7,739 nt of DNA. Origin: Caryophanales bacterium UBA3260. GTDB taxonomy: Bacteria > Bacillota_I > Bacilli_A > RF39 > UBA660. The DNA lies in assembly GCA_002362595.1 (NCBI GenBank), contig DEUO01000098.1, positions 3,864 to 11,602 of the forward strand, read 5' to 3'. Under the pieces are notes generated by a model, which saw only the letters and a program-made list of their open reading frames with translations, was not told the origin of the DNA and searched no databases. The position numbers were made by a program, and so were the translations under genes. Shown piece after piece: positions 1 to 7,231 of the stretch; position 1 is the stretch's first letter, and every line of letters begins with the position of its first letter.

Positions 1-3000
1 ATGATACTACTTTTAATACTGGTAGTAGTTCTTTAAGTGTAAGTAATTATTATTATTTAGTAACTAGAGATACTAATATATTTGAATTAAGTGATAGTAC
101 TAATGGTATTAGTATGGATTCTTTTGATTTAGAAGCTCCTGTTACTATTACTAGTAGTCATGATGGTAGTAATAGTTATAGTTTAGTAGAAACTGTTTTC
201 AATACTAAAGGTGATATGGTATTGGAGAATGTTGTAATGAGTGGTGGAGATGGTTTTACTGATGTTGCTGGACATCAAATATATGCTGGTGCTAGTACGC
301 CTTATAAAACATTATTCGCTAATTTTAATTTTAAAGCTGGAAGAAATATTTTATCAGATAATAATACATATTCTTTTAATGATATAGTTGGGGGATATAA
401 TGTAAAAGTTATTGTAGAAAGTGGAAATTATAATGACTTAGTTATGTTACCTAACTCTCAACGTTATACTGATATTTCTAATTATGGTATTTATGGTAGT
501 GATTATGATAGAGTTAATAATGATAATGGAAAATTAAGAATAAGATATCAATTAACATCATCAACAGGTGCTACTCAAGATAATGATATAAAACCGGTTT
601 CTAATATGATAGTTAAAAGTGGAATATATGGTGATGGAGCATTAAGTGCAGGAAATGTAACTAGTTATACATATCAATATGGTATTTATGCTGGAACCAT
701 AAGAGGAGATAGCAACTTAGGTACACATGCTTTGCGTTTACTTAAAGTTGAAGGTGGAAAAATAGTCAATATTAGTGGTGGACTTAATGTTTTAGAAGGA
801 TTTAAAGACTTATCTGTTGGTATTTATATAACTGGTGGTGAAATAGAAAATGCTGTTTCTGGTGCTGGTACTGCTCTTTCTTATGGAGCTCGTCTTATTT
901 CTGTTTCTGGCGGTCAAGTTAATAATGCTGTAGCTGCTGGAAGTAATAGTTTCGACTTAGAAACAACATCAGGACCTTTAAATGCTGATACACTTGCTTA
1001 TATTGGTGGAAACGCTCAAATAGGTGGACCATCTATGCTTAATGTAATTTCAACTCTATATGATGTTCAAGAAAGAGGTAGTGTGTTTGGAGCTGGCTTA
1101 GGTAAGTCTGGGCAAGAAGATTTAGGTATTGTTAATAATTCAACTGTTATTATAAATGGTGGAACTATTGAAGGAGACGTATATGGTGGTGGCAACTATG
1201 GTGGAGCCGGTCTTAATATACGTAATGCCAAAACTGATTTGATAATAAATGATGGAACAATAAAAGGAAGAATATTTGGAGGATCAAATAATAATGGATT
1301 CGGTAATCCATCATCTAATGGAACAATAAATGTAACCTTAAATAATGGAACTGTTGGTTATATTTATGGTGGATCTAACGTTAAAGGATTAGTTACTGGT
1401 GATGTAACAGTAAAACTTAATGGTGGTCATGTGACTGGTGCTGTATATGGTGGCGGTTATGGTGAAGGAACTTTAACTAATGGTTTTATTAATGTTGAAA
1501 CAAAAAATGATAATAATTTAGTTATTGGTGAAGATGCAGATGGTGGAAGTATCTATGGTGGAAGTGCTAATGGTTCAGTAAACGAGACTTTTGTTGATCC
1601 AGATGGAATTGACCCATCAAACGTTCAGCTTTACTATAGAGGTTCGACTAGAATTACTTCAACACAAAAACATAGTAGATTTCCAAATATTACAGATGAA
1701 AGTGGCACAATAATTGATATTTATCAAAAAATTGGTGGATATGTAGAAAGAATGGATGCTAGTGGAAAAGTTACCTCATATATTTCTTATAGTGCTAATA
1801 GAGCATGTGCTTCGCCATCATGTTATCTTTATTATAAACTACCATTTGGTTTAACTTATGCAACAGGCTTAGATCCAGATGCAACTTATTACTATGCTGT
1901 AACAAATTCTAGCGGAACTGTTACTGAAATGAGAGTAGCTAAAATAGTAACTGCAGTTGATCGTGGTAATGTTAATGTCAAAATAAATGGTGGAAAAATA
2001 AATGGTGGAGTTTTTGGTGGTGGATATGGTAATATAGCAGCACCAAAAACTAAAGGTACTATCACTGTTGATGTATATGATGGTGATATTAATGAAGTTT
2101 ATGGTGGTAATAATGTAAGAGGAGATATTACTAAAACACAAGATGAATTTAAATTAAATATCTATGGCGGAAAAATAAATAATGTATTTGGTGGAAGTAA
2201 AGGAGAACTAGCTAGTACAGATATTACTAATGTAAATGTTAGTGGTGGTGAAATAACTGGTGGTGTTTATGGTGGCGGATATGCTGCTAAAACTAATTCT
2301 TCATATATAAAAGTAACTGGTGGTACATTCTATGATACAAGTAAATATGATGAAATATTAAATAATCCAGATCCTAATGGAGTGCTAGATATTAATGAAG
2401 GTGGTTCTATATATGGTGGTGGATATGCTGCTGAAGTTAATACTGCTAAAATAGAAATACTAGGTGGAGATATATTTAATGTATTTGGTGGATCTAATTT
2501 ATCTGGAATTGTAAAAGAAACTTATGTAGATTATAAAAATGGCAAAGTTATAAATGCTTATGGTGGTGGAAATGTTGCTACTGTAGAAAAAACTACTATG
2601 AACTTGGATGGAACAAATATAGTTAATTCTTATTTAGGTGGAGCTATGGCTAGTGTAACCAATCCAGATTCATTAATGATACTAAAAAATGGAGTAATAA
2701 AAAATATATTTGGTGGTTCTAATAAATCTGGACAGGTAGAATACTCTAATGTAGAACTTCGTAATGGTACTGTTACAAATGTATTTGGTGGTAATAACGA
2801 AGGTGGTACTGCTGGAGTTAATGGATTCTTAGATATATATCCATTCTATACAGAAGAAATAGAAAATGAATCTGGAGTAAAGGAAACTAAAGAGATTACT
2901 GGTAACTTAACCATTACTAATGTATATGGTGGAAGTCGTGGTAGTGGCGCCATTAGTCCTCATTCTAATGTAAGTATTAAAGGTTTAATTACTACAGATG

Positions 3001-6000
3001 CAGATGGTAATGAAATTAATCATTTAAAAATAACTAATGTATATGGTGGTGGATATGAAGCTAAGACTACTGACTATACAAAAATATATATTCAAGATGT
3101 AACATTAGAAGATATATTTGCTGGAGGATTTAGAGGTCAAGTTGAAGGAGATACATATGTTAATATTATTCGTAATGTAAATGCTAAAAATGTATATGGT
3201 GGCGGTTATTATGCACATGTTGGTAAAGCTTTAGCTAACTCAGCAAATGGTGAATATGTAGCTGGTACTGGAGAAGCAGATGGTCATACATATGTAAATA
3301 TCATTAGTGCTAATATAAGTGGTAATGTATATGGTTCAGGCAATGCTTCATTTACATATGGTGTTACTAATGTAAATATTGGAGATAATGCTATAACAGC
3401 TATTGGTAATCAAATAAATGATACTAAAGCATTAGATTATGAAAAGAGTTTTGAAGAAGTTTATACAGATATTTCTTTACCTAATAGTAATGAAAGAAAA
3501 ATAAATATAGGTGGTAATGTATTTGGAGGTTCTGAAACAAATGCTACTGAAACTACAATATTTGATGATAGATTTAAAGGTGTTATAGGAGCTTCGCGTG
3601 TTAATGTATCTGGTGAAAACTATGCTAAAATAGCTACTAGATCTGTAGATAAAGATTCAATTAACTTAGTAATAGCAAAATCAATATATGGTGGAGGAAA
3701 TAACTCAGGTGTTGATGGTACTTCAAGAGTATTAATAAATAAATTAGGTACAAAAGTTACACCTGCAAATATGACTTCTATTCAAAGAGCTACTAATGCA
3801 TATGTAGTAGATTCTTATTTACAATTATCTGGTATGAAAGATAGAGCATTTACTACTGGTACTAGTTATTCTTTAATACGTATAGATAATATGTATTTAT
3901 TAGGTAATAAAGTAAATGGTTCTGATAGTGGTAGTACATTATATTTACAAAGAGGTACTACATTCTTAAGTAATCATTATAGTGGTATTGCAGAGATAGA
4001 TATAGCTGCTACTGGTATAAAAGATGGTAGTTTTGAAGAAGAAAAAGTTACTCAGGGTATGAATGGTGAATATAGTAATATTGAAACTTTAAATGTTAAT
4101 AATGCTATATATGTACGTGAAACAGCTGTTGGAACTATTCCTTATGCTGTTGTTACTGGTGAAGTCCCTTCTGTAGAAAATGATACATCAAATGCAGGGT
4201 CTGTACATGGAATGACATTCTTTGGTTTATATTTTAATCCAAGTGGTGATGATGTAGATTCTGGCTTTTATAATAGAAGTATAATTGGCGGAACAAATGT
4301 TGGTGGTAAAGTTGCAATACACGATTATTATTCATATGTATTTGGTAAGCACGATGCTGATGTTGAAACACAAAAAGTAACAAATGGGTTCTTTACTAAT
4401 ATTTATGATGCAGATACTGGTATTGTATCTGTTGATTATATAACTCCAACTCCTGATAATGCTGCTTATTATAGATGGAATATCGGAAATAATGTTGTTA
4501 GTCTTAACGTTAATATAGAAGCTAATAAATATTCACAAAGAACAGCTGTTAATGCCAACCTTAGCCTTGAAGAAATTATGGAACAATTAGATGATGGTAC
4601 AGTTGGTTATTGGAGTAATGCTAAATTAAAAATACTAGATGTAGAAACAAATAACTTGCAGGCATTTGGTGATAATCATAGAAAAGCAGATTTAGTAAAT
4701 AGAACTGATATTCCAGTTGTTAATCCAAATGGTGAGTCTGCTGCTAATAGGCAATTTGCTTTAGCTATGGGTACTACATCAACTGGCTGGATGGCTAATT
4801 ATCGAACAGAATTTTATTCTTCTGATTCTGGACTTAAAGATAATAGTGATGCTTGTATTGGAAATGGATTATGTGCTGGAGATAATGAATATACTTTCGA
4901 TTCATCACATGATTTAAGAAACTTGTCATTTTGGTTATATTATTCACAAAACTTAGATTTAACTGAAGCTGTTGCAGATGGAGATGATCCTGATGCACTT
5001 CCTTCTGTTGATATGGGGTATATAAGAATTAAAACTGAAATAGAACAATATAATGATGATTTAACATCAACAGGTGGCTTACCTCTTACTGTATATATAA
5101 ATGTTTTAGTATCTTTAACAGATGGTGAAACAGATAGTTATGGTGCATTAATGACACCAGGTAAAAAATATGAAATATTCCAAGATAGAAATGTTTCTAT
5201 AGCTGCTAATGGTTCATTTAGTTTATATCAAAAATTGTCATTAGACTTAAGTCAACCAATGGCTGGTATGTCTGGTCCCGATTCTTCATGGAGTGTTGGA
5301 AAATTATATAATTCAGAAGAAATTACTCAAACAGTTAGAGTTAATGGTATTGATACAACACAATATTGGGGTGTACCTTATAGATATTTAGAGACAGATT
5401 ATAAATTCCCTGTAGGTAGTAGAATTACAATGATAGATCTTGCGGATAATAAACAGTATTTCTATGAAGTTAATGGTTCGGAAGAACAAGGTAGTGATTC
5501 GAGATATAAGATATATTTAAGAGACTTTGCTAAGATGGGTTATACGAAATTATATGATGGTGAAGGAAATAAGATAGCAGATAGATTCTTTGATGATGAT
5601 ATGTCTGGAGAAAATTCTAAGTATTATCATAATCATAGTATAAATTATGCAATTGAAGAGTTTGTATTTATAGTAGACTTTGGTGGTGTTGATTTAGATT
5701 TATTATCTAATATGAAAGAATCTGAAACACATTACTTGTATATGAAGTTAGCTAGAATGGTTTCTAGTGAACCTAATGCAGCAGAGACTGGTTTTGAATC
5801 TTCTGTTATAATACCAAGAGGACAACCTACTAATGATTTAACATTTACTCTAAATCCTTCAATTAGTTCATTAGTTAATACTACTGGTCAATTCTATGAT
5901 GAAGATTCTGGCACATTAAAAGATACTACTAAGGTATATCGTAATACTAATAAATTATCTTTAAGACTAGATACAAATTTAAATCAACAATTAAATACTG

Positions 6001-7109
6001 ATACATCTGGTGGTGCTATAGGTATTGTAGATACACAATATGAAGATTATCGTGTTGGAGCTAAAATAGTTATTAAAAGACCTTCTAAAGATCCAGTAAC
6101 TGGAGCTGAAATATTAGATGAAAATGGTAAAATAAAGTATGAATTAGTTACAGATGAACTTAGCGGATTGACTATTAATTCAAGAGGTCGTAATTATTAT
6201 CCTTATACAGATGGCTCTATAAGAATAAAGTTAGCAGATCGTATTACAGATGTAGCTTCAATAATTAATTTTGATTTATCTAAAGCAGATAGATTGGATT
6301 ATGGTAAATATAGATTAGAAATAGAAACATTTGTTACATTTGATGGATTATATTCTGCTGTGTATCAACCTAATACTATATCTTTAGATTTTGAGTTATT
6401 GGATAATGAATATGGACTTTTAGTAAGTACTGATTCAGTGTCAATAAATCATGATGTATCAACAGGACAAGATGAAAATGGAAATAATGAAATTAAGTTT
6501 AGTATTAAGACAAAGAATGGCTTGTTATCACCTAATTTAAAAGTTAAATTACAAAGAAGACTATATGAAGATGGAACTGATAAGAATGCTTATAGTACTG
6601 AATATGAAGATATAAATATAAGTGATATATTTAGTGAAATTAAATTGGTTGATAGTGAAGGTAATATTAAGAATGAAGATGTCTTTAATAGTTGTTTATT
6701 AGAACCAGTTATTAGAAAAGTTGATACTGGTGAAATAGACCCTGATACTAATGAGCCCAAAAAAGAATATCAAACTTTCTATGAGTGTTTAAACACATAT
6801 AGTTTAGGACCTATTAGTGCATCTAAACGTGTTACTGAGACAGGTGAAGCTGATGATTCAAATATGCTTGAATATAGCTTGTATGCAACGTTTAAGAATG
6901 GACCTACTGAAGAGGAAAAAGCAAATCAGGCACAAGCTAAATGGAAATCTGGTACTTATCGTTTAATGATATATTTATATGATGATAAAGCTGATGGAGA
7001 AGGAATTATTCGTTCAAATAAGATTGGTGAAACGTATGAGTATATTATTATTAGAAATTTAGATGTTGAAAAAGATAATAAAAGTACTGAAGAAGGGAGT
7101 GGTAGTTAA
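1..7109 (+). CDS. Giant glycine-rich repeat (beta-solenoid-like) surface protein, 5' partial
   Basis: This is a probable extracellular adhesin or surface-fibre protein; the exact function is unknown. The frame is open from the left edge (first full codon at base 3) to TAA at 7107-7109, giving 2,368 visible residues. The first ATG, at 114, is only an internal Met: 37 in-frame residues precede it without a stop, and no Shine-Dalgarno sequence stands before it. The true start and any signal peptide are therefore outside the window. In order, the protein has a beta-rich N-terminal region, about 22 repeats around a [VI][YF]GG[GS][NY] core, a post-solenoid region, three probable beta-sandwich modules and a short polar tail. 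It is rich in Asn, Gly, Ser, Thr, Tyr and Asp and has only six Cys, in three close pairs. There is no LPxTG motif, C-terminal hydrophobic helix or basic tail. It overlaps the next gene by one base. A phage fibre is an alternative, but nothing nearby supports it. The coding call is near certain; the surface role is inferred. Confidence 0.93.
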   Translation, partial: DTTFNTGSSSLSVSNYYYLVTRDTNIFELSDSTNGISMDSFDLEAPVTITSSHDGSNSYSLVETVFNTKGDMVLENVVMSGGDGFTDVAGHQIYAGASTPYKTLFANFNFKAGRNILSDNNTYSFNDIVGGYNVKVIVESGNYNDLVMLPNSQRYTDISNYGIYGSDYDRVNNDNGKLRIRYQLTSSTGATQDNDIKPVSNMIVKSGIYGDGALSAGNVTSYTYQYGIYAGTIRGDSNLGTHALRLLKVEGGKIVNISGGLNVLEGFKDLSVGIYITGGEIENAVSGAGTALSYGARLISVSGGQVNNAVAAGSNSFDLETTSGPLNADTLAYIGGNAQIGGPSMLNVISTLYDVQERGSVFGAGLGKSGQEDLGIVNNSTVIINGGTIEGDVYGGGNYGGAGLNIRNAKTDLIINDGTIKGRIFGGSNNNGFGNPSSNGTINVTLNNGTVGYIYGGSNVKGLVTGDVTVKLNGGHVTGAVYGGGYGEGTLTNGFINVETKNDNNLVIGEDADGGSIYGGSANGSVNETFVDPDGIDPSNVQLYYRGSTRITSTQKHSRFPNITDESGTIIDIYQKIGGYVERMDASGKVTSYISYSANRACASPSCYLYYKLPFGLTYATGLDPDATYYYAVTNSSGTVTEMRVAKIVTAVDRGNVNVKINGGKINGGVFGGGYGNIAAPKTKGTITVDVYDGDINEVYGGNNVRGDITKTQDEFKLNIYGGKINNVFGGSKGELASTDITNVNVSGGEITGGVYGGGYAAKTNSSYIKVTGGTFYDTSKYDEILNNPDPNGVLDINEGGSIYGGGYAAEVNTAKIEILGGDIFNVFGGSNLSGIVKETYVDYKNGKVINAYGGGNVATVEKTTMNLDGTNIVNSYLGGAMASVTNPDSLMILKNGVIKNIFGGSNKSGQVEYSNVELRNGTVTNVFGGNNEGGTAGVNGFLDIYPFYTEEIENESGVKETKEITGNLTITNVYGGSRGSGAISPHSNVSIKGLITTDADGNEINHLKITNVYGGGYEAKTTDYTKIYIQDVTLEDIFAGGFRGQVEGDTYVNIIRNVNAKNVYGGGYYAHVGKALANSANGEYVAGTGEADGHTYVNIISANISGNVYGSGNASFTYGVTNVNIGDNAITAIGNQINDTKALDYEKSFEEVYTDISLPNSNERKINIGGNVFGGSETNATETTIFDDRFKGVIGASRVNVSGENYAKIATRSVDKDSINLVIAKSIYGGGNNSGVDGTSRVLINKLGTKVTPANMTSIQRATNAYVVDSYLQLSGMKDRAFTTGTSYSLIRIDNMYLLGNKVNGSDSGSTLYLQRGTTFLSNHYSGIAEIDIAATGIKDGSFEEEKVTQGMNGEYSNIETLNVNNAIYVRETAVGTIPYAVVTGEVPSVENDTSNAGSVHGMTFFGLYFNPSGDDVDSGFYNRSIIGGTNVGGKVAIHDYYSYVFGKHDADVETQKVTNGFFTNIYDADTGIVSVDYITPTPDNAAYYRWNIGNNVVSLNVNIEANKYSQRTAVNANLSLEEIMEQLDDGTVGYWSNAKLKILDVETNNLQAFGDNHRKADLVNRTDIPVVNPNGESAANRQFALAMGTTSTGWMANYRTEFYSSDSGLKDNSDACIGNGLCAGDNEYTFDSSHDLRNLSFWLYYSQNLDLTEAVADGDDPDALPSVDMGYIRIKTEIEQYNDDLTSTGGLPLTVYINVLVSLTDGETDSYGALMTPGKKYEIFQDRNVSIAANGSFSLYQKLSLDLSQPMAGMSGPDSSWSVGKLYNSEEITQTVRVNGIDTTQYWGVPYRYLETDYKFPVGSRITMIDLADNKQYFYEVNGSEEQGSDSRYKIYLRDFAKMGYTKLYDGEGNKIADRFFDDDMSGENSKYYHNHSINYAIEEFVFIVDFGGVDLDLLSNMKESETHYLYMKLARMVSSEPNAAETGFESSVIIPRGQPTNDLTFTLNPSISSLVNTTGQFYDEDSGTLKDTTKVYRNTNKLSLRLDTNLNQQLNTDTSGGAIGIVDTQYEDYRVGAKIVIKRPSKDPVTGAEILDENGKIKYELVTDELSGLTINSRGRNYYPYTDGSIRIKLADRITDVASIINFDLSKADRLDYGKYRLEIETFVTFDGLYSAVYQPNTISLDFELLDNEYGLLVSTDSVSINHDVSTGQDENGNNEIKFSIKTKNGLLSPNLKVKLQRRLYEDGTDKNAYSTEYEDINISDIFSEIKLVDSEGNIKNEDVFNSCLLEPVIRKVDTGEIDPDTNEPKKEYQTFYECLNTYSLGPISASKRVTETGEADDSNMLEYSLYATFKNGPTEEEKANQAQAKWKSGTYRLMIYLYDDKADGEGIIRSNKIGETYEYIIIRNLDVEKDNKSTEEGSGS
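3..1142 (+). other. N-terminal beta-rich region of the giant protein (visible residues 1-380)
   Basis: This part of the giant protein precedes the regular glycine repeats. It alternates short hydrophobic beta-like stretches with Asn/Asp/Gly/Ser turns. Weak forerunners of the repeat appear, such as EGGKIVNISGG, TGGEIENAVSG and SGGQVNNAV, each a GG-x-[IV]-x-N unit. They suggest that the same parallel beta-helix fold begins here with less regular coils, roughly from base 740 onward. The segment before that has Tyr-rich strings and phrases such as SGIYGDGAL and YGIYAGTIRG. No catalytic motif is apparent. The fold is inferred from repeat style only. Confidence 0.5.
1143..3722 (+). repeat. About 22 degenerate glycine-rich protein repeats, probable parallel beta-helix
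   Basis: Each unit reads roughly [IV]-x-[IV]-x-x-GG-x-[IV]-x-[NG]-[VI]-[YF]-GG-[GSN]-[NYSA]. The Tyr/Phe codon of each core starts at 1182, 1275, 1365, 1446, 1554, 2013, 2100, 2187, 2268, 2412, 2484, 2559, 2631, 2709, 2784, 2925, 3042, 3117, 3195, 3330, 3522 and 3687. Spacing is 24-31 residues where coils are uninterrupted and longer where loops intrude. Periods in this range fit one turn of a right-handed parallel beta-helix, with the GG pairs at turns. The repeats are clear at protein level but diverged at DNA level, so they are not a young tandem array. The closest pair is 2268-2288 and 2412-2432, identical at 20 of 21 bases. Such solenoids in surface proteins usually serve as stalks or binding faces. 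Confidence 0.85.
1584..1964 (+). other. Non-repeat insertion domain within the solenoid (visible residues 528-654)
   Basis: About 127 residues without the GG core separate repeat 5 (core at 1554) from repeat 6 (core at 2013). The segment is Tyr/Ser/Thr-rich and carries the first cysteine pair, spaced CX4C, at codons 1806 and 1821 within ACASPSCY. Phrases such as TYYYAVTNSSGTVTEMRVAKI look like the strands of a small beta-sandwich or hairpin domain. Repeat-type sequence resumes directly after it (GNVNVKINGG), so it is best read as a loop domain projecting from one coil, possibly a ligand-binding or enzymatic decoration. No family is recognised. Confidence 0.6.
3723..4889 (+). other. Post-solenoid region of the giant protein (visible residues 1241-1629)
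   Basis: After the last glycine core the sequence stays beta-rich but loses the YGGG motif. Phrases such as STLYLQRGTTFLS and YSGIAEIDIAATG have the alternating pattern of further beta-helix coils. A later part with Tyr/Trp-rich strands (AAYYRWNIGNNVVSLNVNI, MGTTSTGWMANYRTEFY) suggests a globular capping or transition domain. The second cysteine pair, spaced CX5C, lies at codons 4854 and 4872 near the end. No catalytic signature is seen. The boundaries are approximate. Confidence 0.45.
4890..7061 (+). other. C-terminal modules, probably three beta-sandwich (Ig-like) domains
   Basis: Three successive beta-rich modules can be drawn: about 4890-5831, 5832-6410 and 6411-7061. The last two look like diverged duplicates. 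Both open with a strand phrase, pass a KI/KV-rich strand (VGAKIVIKRP and NLKVKLQRRL), and close with a [YS]G[KT]YRL-x-I strand at 6300-6317 (YGKYRL) and 6948-6965 (SGTYRL). Each then has a final strand (SLDFELLDNE and ETYEYIIIRN). The first module has a comparable closing region (THYLYMKLARM near 5730). The third contains the third cysteine pair, spaced CX30C, at codons 6693 and 6786. Tandem beta-sandwich domains are common in bacterial surface proteins; the Ig-like assignment is inferred from strand pattern only. Confidence 0.5.
7094..7099 (+). promoter_or_regulatory. Ribosome binding site for the 40-codon gene
   Basis: AGGGAG lies inside the last codons of the giant gene, 9 bases before the ATG at 7109. 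Its placement supports that start and supports translation of the small gene from the same transcript. Confidence 0.75.
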
Positions 7110-7231
7110 TGGAAATTAACGTAGAAGAATTAGAATTTGAAGAGTTGCTCAACTTATTTAGAGCAACTCAAGAATTCGTAGAATTTCTAGAAACAGAAGA
7201 AAAAACAGAAGTAGAGAAGAGGAAGAAATAA
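7109..7231 (+). CDS. Small Glu-rich helical protein, 40 residues, function unknown
   Basis: The gene runs from ATG at 7109 to TAA at 7229-7231. It shares one base with the giant gene before it (TAATG) and one base with the gene after it (TAATG again). The AGGGAG site 9 bases upstream fixes the start. The product begins MEINVEELEFEELL and ends in a basic KRKK tail. It has 13 Glu, no Asp and 6 Lys/Arg, with hydrophobic residues (Leu, Phe, Val) spaced as in an amphipathic helix over residues 5-27. There is no signal peptide or membrane segment, so it should be cytoplasmic. I recognise no family. Its position suggests a partner, adaptor or regulator of one of its neighbours, but a coupling leader for the third gene is equally possible. 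It contains the hairpin at 7133-7177 and the only in-frame CTC codon I found in the window. Confidence 0.75.
   Translation: MEINVEELEFEELLNLFRATQEFVEFLETEEKTEVEKRKK
7133..7177 (+). other. Two-part RNA hairpin inside the 40-codon gene
   Basis: GAGTTGCTC (7142-7150) and GAGCAACTC (7161-7169) are perfect 9-base complements around a 10-base loop. An outer 5-bp stem, GAATT (7133-7137) with AATTC (7173-7177), stacks beyond a small asymmetric internal loop of 4 and 3 bases. The inner stem has 5 G:C pairs of 9, unusual for this AT-rich region. No U-tract follows, so it is not a Rho-independent terminator. It may act in mRNA processing, stability or coupling, or may be chance. Confidence 0.6.
7218..7225 (+). 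promoter_or_regulatory. Ribosome binding site for the third gene
   Basis: AGAGGAAG lies in the last codons of the 40-codon gene. Its GAGG ends 8 bases before the ATG at 7231. It supports this start and reinitiation across the TAATG junction. Confidence 0.75.

Noticed and set aside
1869..2141. Minus-strand open frame of 90 codons
   Set aside because: Its product is a low-complexity mix of Ile, Ser, Thr, Asn and Tyr, the expected reverse reading of the Gly/Asn/Asp-rich repeat codons. It lies wholly inside the giant gene and has no independent support.
2343..3020. Asp/Asn-rich stretches such as DPNGVLDINEGG and DADGNEIN as EF-hand or dockerin calcium sites
   Set aside because: They lack the full 12-residue calcium loop with a flanking helix and sit in beta-rich sequence. 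Asp/Asn/Gly turns are expected in solenoid loops.
1143..3722. Tandem DNA repeats or a variable-number array
   Set aside because: The units vary in length and share the protein motif only. DNA identity is limited to short stretches such as 2268-2288 and 2412-2432, so slippage-driven variation is not supported.
7142..7169. Inverted repeat as a transcription terminator
   Set aside because: The stem is followed by AAGAATTCGTA with no run of T, and it sits inside a coding sequence with another coupled gene downstream.
7184..7193. Perfect 10-base palindrome TTTCTAGAAA
   Set aside because: It is too short and too AT-rich to stand out from chance in this composition, with no partner site or regulatory context.
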